A stretch of 64,000 nucleotides of DNA from Datura wrightii (Eukaryota > Streptophyta > Magnoliopsida > Solanales > Solanaceae): positions 55,567,001 to 55,631,000 of the forward strand of contig JASDFA010000001.1 of the NCBI GenBank assembly GCA_035772735.1, in the 5' to 3' direction. Shown piece after piece: positions 57,233 through 64,000 of the stretch. Position 1 is the stretch's first letter. The number at the start of each line of letters is the position of its first letter. The translations under genes were made by a program, and so were the position numbers. Under the pieces are notes generated by a model. The model ran no database searches and had not been told where the DNA came from. It saw only the letters and a program-made list of their open reading frames with translations.

Positions 57233-59286
57233 TTTATCCCGACCCGAAAATAGAACGGGATCATAACACGGGAGAAGGAACCTCGAGAGGCCCCAAGTCG
57301 ACTTATGGCATAAGAATACACCTAACTTCATTTCACATTAAGTGGAAGATTGAACATATGATATAACGGAGACATAACATAACATAACATAGCATGATAA
57401 GCATAACGTACTAAAATACATAACAGATGAGTTCTACAATTAGTATGAAAGCCTTTATCATATTAGATGGGTTGATGGGAAAATATCCCCAACTAACCCA
57501 GAAAAACTGAAACAAAAAGAACATCAAGTTCTAAACATGTGGCCCTCGGAACATAAGGACTCACCAAAAGGACTGATAGCTAACTCTGAATGGACTACTA
57601 ATAGGGATGAGCCTGAGAGCCGGGTCTTTTATCATGAAATGATACAACATAGAAAGCATGCGGTCAGTACGTGGAATGTACCGAGTATTCAAGGTAAGCA
57701 AAACAGACATTTAAAATATATAAACGATCATCAGAGTAGGACGACATGCTCATAACATAAATATCGTAATATAACATAAGGCTCAAGGTTTTCAAAACAT
57801 TCATAATACAATCATAATCATAATAATAAGAGACAATCTTTTTTAACATGACTTGAGCCAATATAAATAATCATAAACATGCATAAATCATGAGGAATAG
57901 TGGGAGATTCTCTTAACTGATATACCCGCCCCATATGAGCACAAATGGGGCCCGACTTGTAACCCTAGTCGGGAGGGTGTTCATACCTTGCGAAGGGTAG
58001 AACCATGAAAGAGGTGATCACACATGAAAAGGGCTATTTGGGCTGGAGATAGTCACAAGGGAGGTCCCAACATATCCAACGGAGGCACGTAGTTATGAGA
58101 TCCGGGGTAGAACCTAAGCCCCTAACATACTCGGTGTTAAATACTACTCCCAAAACATATATAGTGCTCATAGTATAATATGCATGAGATTCATGAGCTA
58201 GTTAAATCATGATAACCATAAACATAATTGTAAATACGTGAACTAGCCATGACATAAGGCCCGTTAGTCGGCCAAAACATAATTCATAAATCATAGGTCT
58301 CATGCATACTTATAAATCATACATATACTTTCAAAATCATCAAATCATAGTGGGTATTTGAATAAATTGATATTTCAAATTATAAATCATGTTGGGTTTA
58401 TAAATATCAACAATTGAAGTAAAGATTATAACCTGATTCATCATAGATCATACATAATTGGGCTTAATTTAGTAGAAATTGAAATAAATAATTTTATAAT
58501 CAAAATAGTTGTAAAACCTTATGAAAATTCATAAAATATGATGTAAGTCACGAATTATAATAACCCATTAGTAAATCGTTAGAATTTCACAAGATTTGAG
58601 TTAAAACCCTATAAGATTTTGATCAATTTTCATAAATTAGGAGAGATTGGGCATGGGTGTAAATGAAAACACCCATTCACAACCCTACATACCTAGGTAA
58701 GATCGATCAACACTATTTGAAAGCCCAAGGGAGAATTGTGAAGAAGAGCTTGAGAACTAACTTGATCCCTCCTAATTCTTCCTAACTTTGCATGCATGAG
58801 AATAAATATGTTAGGGGGACTTAACCTATCTTAACATACCCAAAAAATATCATAAAATGACGTAGTTTAGGGCCTTGGAGCATAGGAATGATGAAAATTC
58901 CCTTAATGACATACCCTAAAAAATTCTGCACTGGTCGATCCCATGGACGTACCAACGAGTCGTTGGAGGATACCACGAATCGTAGTACAATCCATCGTCT
59001 GGACTGTCCAAAACTTGATCTCCGATTCAATCCACGACTCGACAGGATGAATCGTCATCTCTTCTAACGCACCATTAGATCGATCGTCGTTTGACTCCTG
59101 GAGAACCTGATGTTCCCTTCAGAACGAGCCTCACCACGACTCGTGGTTTCCTCCAACACGTTGTGGTCTCCTTCCATTAGGCCTATTAGAAATTTAGCAA
59201 CCCAAACAACGACTAGTCTCAATGGGTCATTACATCTCACCACGGGTCGTGGTATGACCCGTTACATCCCCTACTACCAAAGTCCA
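57233..59286 (-). repeat. Element F 5' LTR, cut by G
   Basis: It matches 40252-42747 in order from the CCCGACCCG end to the CTACCAAAGTCC point and then stops. Relative to the partner, about 220 bases are beyond the window. Confidence 0.85.
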
Positions 59287-61421
59287 TGTCACGCCCCACC
59301 TTGGGAGGCATGACTAGCGCCTGGTGCCATACTAGGACCTGAACTGCTGAGCTGACTAAACCTAAGCACCTCTGGTTCAGGGCTGACTCTAACTCTAGAA
59401 TCAAGAAAAACAATGAGCTATATAGCGACTGTAAATACAACCCCCGGCCGACAACGCCTATAGCCACCTATGAAAAACAAATAGCTAACCAGAGACAAAC
59501 AAACATAGGGAGTCCTATGCGGGCCGAAAAGGCCACCATGATACCTAGTTATAACTGGAAAGAGAAATCAGATGCTAAACGGAGCTATGACCGACAAGGC
59601 CACCAATCAACAGCTAAACAAGGCCCCACACAACTAACACACATAGTCTAAAACACCTATGGGCCCCACACGACCTATATCATCTAACCACATGGAATTA
59701 ATGCAATCTGCAAGCCTCTAGGAGTAATAAGATGGCCGGGACAGGGCCCCGACCTACCCATAATGTACAAACAAAAGAAGTAAACCTCTATCACACAATC
59801 TCCGGAAGAAAGGAGCTAATGGCTCTGTAAGGCTGACTAGAACTATAAGGGACCTACTCCTTGTCTATCTGCACCTACAGGCAAGTAATGCAGCGCCCCA
59901 GAAGAGGGTGTCAGTACCACTGGTACTGAATATCTAAAGTAGTAACTTTAAAAAACTGAAAGTAAGAAATAGAACTAACAGTGACTGAACTAAAGAAAAT
60001 GGACTGAAGATGACTGAGGTAGTGAAATTAGGACTAAACATAACTTTAATAAGGAGGGTAGGGGTCATACCTGACAAATTAGGCGTCTTACTATCTAACT
60101 AGCAGTATCTAAAGCAAACATAAACCTTACCTGGCCCCCATAAGTCGGAAGATACAATCAGCACAGAACAACCCACGTGGACCCCTATTAACCCTAGTGA
60201 GTACACCTCAATCTGTATACCCCTATCCAAGTCATACTGAGTCAACTACCAGCTATAAGCATCTTGCCAATCCCCTGGGTCTGCAATTGGGCCCGCTCGG
60301 CCCCTGACTGTATCTGTGTCTGAGTCTGGAGGACTCCTGTTATCTACACCCCAGGCGTAAGCACTCGGCGGGGATATGTATAAGGCCAACCACGGCAATA
60401 TGAGGATCTAGATCCCCATCTTCATCCCTTGCGTACTGCATGCCGCTCCGTAGAGCGACATATCCTCACCCCTAGAGGGCGGCGACACAGCTATTAACCT
60501 TGGGGTGGTCACAGAAGCTATACAGGTATAATCCAGCCCAAAACAATACAATTTATGAGTCTCAACTAACAAAAACAACTAAACATGATAACATACTCCT
60601 GACATGCTTTACTGGGATTCATACTGCACTACTATGCTGAAGAAACTAACTTGCCAAAAGAAAATGCCTTAACATAGCTCGTTCACTGTTTACCGATTAA
60701 CTGGTGAGTTCCAATTAGTATTCAATAGCTCTGCCCAACTGAAATCGTGTTACTGGAAAGATAGGACTAGTTTTAACACCAAATTCGGCAATGAGCAAAA
60801 CTTCATATATAAATATTAACTATATTCCAACTTTACAGAATACGGTCGAAACCTCGTTATTTCTCAAAAGTCTAGAAGGGAGAAATGCTTACTTTAAGAC
60901 TGGGATCGTATTGATACTAGTTTGGAGAAATTCCAACAACTTTGGCTCAGCGAGAAGACGATTCGCCAGGCGAATTTCACAAAATTAACTCCGTAGAAAT
61001 GCTCCCTGTAGCCTTATACTTCGATACCTAAAGTTAATTCGGATTTGGAAGGTGTTTAGAGTCGTAATCAGATGAAAATTAAATGTTTTCCTTCATTCTC
61101 CCTCTGTTCTGTCCATAATCTTAGAATTAAACTCCAACTTCTAAGTGTGAGACCCTTATATACTTGAGGTAGCGGACAAAGAAATGTGGCACACTACCCA
61201 ACGCGCTGATTCTGCTCCGTGCCACGTTATCTAACATGGAGGAGCAGCTCCGTCCCACTTTGCCCCTCTAGGCAGCTTGGTTCGGCCTCCTACCGAAAAA
61301 TCCCGACTTTGCACTCATTCGGCCTTTCCCCGGGCTCTTTCCTCGTACGTATGGCACTCTAAAACACTTAACCAACATACGAATAGGCTGATTAAATGTT
61401 AAAAACTTATGGGGTGTAACA
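59287..61421 (-). repeat. Element G 3' LTR (2135 bp)
   Basis: In plus coordinates TGTCACGCCCCACC to GGGGTGTAACA, like the C LTR inverted and the solo LTR 3041-6204. A TATA box (minus GTATATAAGGG) is at 61153-61163 and a donor-like motif at 60878-60895. ORFs 60791-60988 and 61268-61471 are LTR sequence. Confidence 0.85.
61153..61163 (-). promoter_or_regulatory. TATA box of G LTR
   Basis: Minus strand GTATATAAGGG, homologous in position to 5935-5946. Confidence 0.55.
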
Positions 61422-61698
61422 TCCTCCCCCCTTAAGAACATTAGTCCTCGAATGTTAACTCCTACTTGCAAGAACCTTAACCTTGCAATTACTTACTCTG
61501 TAAAAATTTCGGCAGAGTATCCTCTGTAATATAGACTATCCAAAAACCCTGAAACGCAGAAAAGTCCAATACAGGTACTCCACACAATACTATAGCATTC
61601 ATTTCACAATAGACTGAAGTCAATTATCTAACATATACATATATGTAATGCAACTTATGAAACAATAACAACAACATACCTCTAGCTGCATAATCTGA
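61422..61698 (-). other. Element G polypurine tract and 3' untranslated region
   Basis: The minus strand has TTAAGGGGGGAGGA (61423-61436) beside the LTR. The rest is non-coding and matches the C 3' untranslated region in part. Confidence 0.75.
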
Positions 61699-62421
61699 CT
61701 AAGTCTGAAATAACTGAGGATATCTAGTCTTCATGTCATCTTCTGCCTCCCAAGTCATCTCCTCTCGGTTCTTATTTTGCCATAACACCTTAACTGAAGC
61801 AACATCTTTAGTTCTCAATCTACGAATCTGCCGATCTAATATGGCTACTGGAGCTTTTTCATAAGCTAACTCCTCAGTGATTTGGACGTCTTTAACTGGG
61901 ATAATCCGGGATAGATCTCCTACACACTTCCTCAGTATTGATACGTGAAAAACTGGGTGAACGGATTCTAATTCTAGGGATAAATCTAATTCAGAAGCCA
62001 CCTGGCCTATCCTTCGGCGAATCTGATAAGGCCCAATAAACCTCGGACTGAGCTTGCCTTTCTTACCAAATCTCATCACACCCTTCATCGGTGAAACCTT
62101 CAGGAATACCCATTCACGCACATTAAATTCTAGGTTTCTTTGTCGCACATCAGCATAAGATTTTTGGCGGCTCTGAGCTGTCAGCAGACATTCCCTGATA
62201 AGCTTTACATTCTCTTCTGACTGATGAATAGTATCTGGCCCAACCAATGCTGGTTCTCCTACCTCAAGATAACTAGATGGAGACCTACACTTCCGCCCAT
62301 ATAACGCTTCATAAGGCGCCATCTGAATTGCTGAATAATAACTGTTATTATAGGAAAATTCAATAAGCAGTAGATGTTCATCCCAATTGCCTCGAAAATC
62401 TAGCACACATGCCTGTAACAT
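61699..62421 (-). pseudogene. Element G integrase C-terminus with chromodomain-like tail
   Basis: A 240-codon ORF, the best-preserved end of pol here. It has GNWDEHLLLIEFSYNNSYYS, AIQMAPYEALYGRKCRSPSS, QSRQKSYADVRQRNLEFNV, FLKVSPMKGVMRFGKKGKLS and GPYQI, then AILDRQIRRLRTKDVASVKV and MTWEAEDDMKTRYPQLF. The natural stop is at its end. It joins the core without a shift, but stop codons lie just upstream. Confidence 0.9.
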
Positions 62422-62790
62422 ATCCTCGAGCGTCTAGATTGTACGTTCTGCCTGCCCGTTTGTATGAGGATGGAAGGTTGTGCTCAGGTTAACCTACGTC
62501 CCCAGGCCTCTCTGAAAAGATTGCCAAAACTTAGTTGTAAAGTGCGCCTCTCTGTCAGAGATAATTGACAATAGAACACCATGCAATCAGACTATTTCCC
62601 TAATATACAACTCAGCATAATCTTCGGCTGAAAAGGTATCCCTTACTGGCAGAAAGTGAGCTGATTTAGTCAACCTGTCAACAGTTACCCAGATAGAATC
62701 ATATTTACGCCTGGTATGAGGTAACCCTATTACGAAATCCATATTAACTACCTCCCGTTTCCATAAAGGCACGGCTATATCATGTATCAT
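62422..62790 (-). pseudogene. Element G integrase catalytic core
   Basis: ORF 62587-62790 has VVNMDFVIGLPHTRRKYDSI, then WVTVDRLTKSAHFLPV. After the stop at 62587 the same frame gives SIISDREAHF (second Asp) and LSTTFHPHTNGQAE (Glu). Stops lie at 62587 (Arg in most relatives), 62494 (Gln) and 62434 (Gln). Confidence 0.8.
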
Positions 62791-63077
62791 CCGTCTGGTT
62801 TCTAAGGTTCAGCTTTCACCTGTTGGCGGTTGGGACTTTGAGCTACAAATTCTGCTATCCCCTTTTTCATTCCCGGCCACTAGAAAATCTCTTTTACGTC
62901 ATGGTACATTTTTGTTGAACCTGGATGGAGAGACTAACGGGCATAGTGTACTTCGCCAATAATTTGTTGGTGAAGCCCTGCCACATCTGGATCGCAGAGG
63001 CGATCCCTATATCTCAAAACTCTATCCTCGGTTACCTGGAAATCTATCACTTCCCTTCGCTGGACCATATTTCTGAG
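62791..63077 (-). pseudogene. Element G integrase zinc domain, decayed
   Basis: The minus strand shows an AEFVAQSPNRQQVKAE block near 62810-62860. Relatives have KCQNCQQ, so both zinc Cys are lost (Ser and Arg). The His half near 62925-62990 is recognisable but interrupted. Confidence 0.7.
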
Positions 63078-63362
63078 CTAAACCAAGCTAGGATCTTCAT
63101 ACTGTTGTTCTTTCACTTCCACAACCAATGATGATTCTGCAGTATTCTGGATTACCGCTCCATTGTCTCCTAATTCTACTATCCGAATGTCTAAATGGGC
63201 TAGCTGATGCAATTTTCGGGCCAATTCCTGCCGCTCGGGCTGTAAATATGCCAGGCTTCCCATAGATTTGCAGCTAAGGGAATCTGCTACAACATTGCCC
63301 CTTCCTGGGTGATATAAAATATTCACATCATAATCCTTTAATAGCTCCAACGACACTCTCAC
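63078..63362 (-). pseudogene. Element G RNase H end and linker
   Basis: A 94-codon ORF has SLELLKDYDVNILYHPGRGN, VVADSLSCKSMGSLAYLQPE, then RQELARKLHQLAHLDIRIVE and the EVKEQQYEDPSLV linker toward integrase. Confidence 0.8.
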
Positions 63363-64000
63363 AGATTCAACTCTTTCTGGGTAAAAATATACTGCAGGCT
63401 TTTATGATCAGTGAAAATATCTACGTGGACGCCATACAGGTGGTGTCTAAATATTTTTAAGGCATGAATCACTACGGCTAACTCCAGGTAATGGGTAGGG
63501 TAGTTCTTCTCATGCTTCCTCAGTTGCCTGGAAGCATAGGCAATCACCTTACCATGCTTCATCAAAAAACATCCTAACCCAACATCCGAAGCATCACAAT
63601 AGACTGCATAGCCCTTTGTTCCTTCTGGTAGCGCTAGCACCGGTGCCGATGTTAATCTGTCTTTCAGTTCCTGAAATCTCTTCTCACATGCCTCAGTCCA
63701 ACAACATTTTGCTGCCTTCTGCGTCAGTTTAGTTAAAGGTGCTGCTAAAGTGGAAAATCCTTCCATGAACCTTCTGTAATACCCAGCTAATCCCAGGAAA
63801 CTACGTACCTCAATCAGAGTGGTAGGTCTAGGCCATGTTTTCACTGCCTCTATCCTTTGCGTATCTACCTGTATACCAGCATCTGACACAATATGGCCCA
63901 AGAAGGCTACTGAATTCAGCCAAAATTCACATTTAGAAAATTTAGCTTATAACTGGCGATCTCTGAGAATTTGGAGCACTATCCGTAGATGATCCTGGTG
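63359..64000 (-). pseudogene. Element G RT thumb and RNase H, running off the window
   Basis: A 180-codon ORF has MGHIVSDAGIQVDTQRIEAV, VRSFLGLAGYYRRFMEGFST, LTSAPVLALPEGTKGYAVYC, DASDVGLGCFLMKHGKVIAY and FTDHKSLQYIFTQKELNL. The RNase H Asp residues are kept. Upstream 63902-64000 continues RT (AKFSKCEFWLNS) with a stop, and the palm lies beyond the window. Confidence 0.85.

Larger units (their letters stand above)
40252..59286 (-). mobile_element. Element F: near-complete Tekay chromovirus, host of C and G
   Basis: It contains a 3' LTR (40252-42747), PPT, pol (42963-46369), gag (46427-46773 and 56192-57024, split by C), leader, PBS (57219-57230) and a 5' LTR (57233-59286, cut by G). It is inserted in the H LTR, with ACAAG (40247-40251) as the left flank. 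The right end is outside the window. Confidence 0.85.
59287..64000 (-). mobile_element. Element G: chromovirus related to C, 3' half in window
   Basis: Minus strand: 3' LTR (59287-61421), PPT, integrase with chromodomain-like tail, RNase H and part of RT, running off the window end. Protein blocks are closer to C than to B or F (LRTKDVASVKVLWQNKNREE). Left flank: GTCCA (59282-59286). Confidence 0.85.

Overview
The window is plant nuclear DNA made of nested, decayed LTR retrotransposons. I found no host gene, tRNA, rRNA or CRISPR array. Most elements are Ty3/gypsy chromoviruses of the Tekay/Del type: tRNA-Met-like primer sites (TGGTATCAGAGC variants), gag with a CCHC knuckle, protease-RT-RNase H-integrase order, a GPY-type integrase tail and a C-terminal chromodomain-like module. 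LTR wording and family mix suggest Solanaceae heterochromatin (pepper, tomato or tobacco relatives). That assignment is inference and was not checked by search.

Layout, left to right. Element A (+, 1-11702) has a 5' LTR, PBS, gag, a long non-coding segment, PPT and a cut 3' LTR. Its gag is interrupted by LARD-1 (2533-9692), a coding-free element with an Athila-like tRNA-Asp-type PBS, which itself holds a 3.16 kb solo LTR (3041-6204, TSD GGATT). A's 3' LTR is broken by LARD-2 (11703-16190), a related coding-free element. Element I (-, 16191-19930) keeps RT, protease and gag and holds another solo-type LTR (17221-18607). Fragment J (19931-20870) is an LTR-end-like piece broken by element B (-, 20871-26858; 3' LTR plus pol). 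Element D (+, 26859-38532) sits in B and carries a complete pol-less element E (-, 29288-37049) inside its gag. H (-, 38533-40251) is a partial LTR in D. F (-, 40252-59286) sits in H and keeps almost a full gag-pol in pieces. The complete element C (+, 46774-56191, TSD TTGAC) lies inside F's gag, and G (-, 59287 to the window end) lies in F's 5' LTR.

The order of insertion follows from who breaks whom: J, B, D, H, F, then C and G; E is younger than D; LARD-1 and LARD-2 are younger than A; solo LTR 3041-6204 is younger than LARD-1.

The most unusual content is a gag-only chromovirus lineage. A and E are independent copies in opposite orientations. Both keep PBS, gag and PPT, both lose the pol gene at about the same point (the start of the protease), and both carry a homologous non-coding segment of about 1 kb in its place. 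This implies an established non-autonomous family, not two random deletions. Other points of interest are stop codons explained by C-to-T change at CHG/CG sites, a protease Gly-to-Arg change shared by three copies, conserved splice-donor-like motifs in LTRs, and GC-rich repeat clusters just upstream of LTR TATA boxes in several families.
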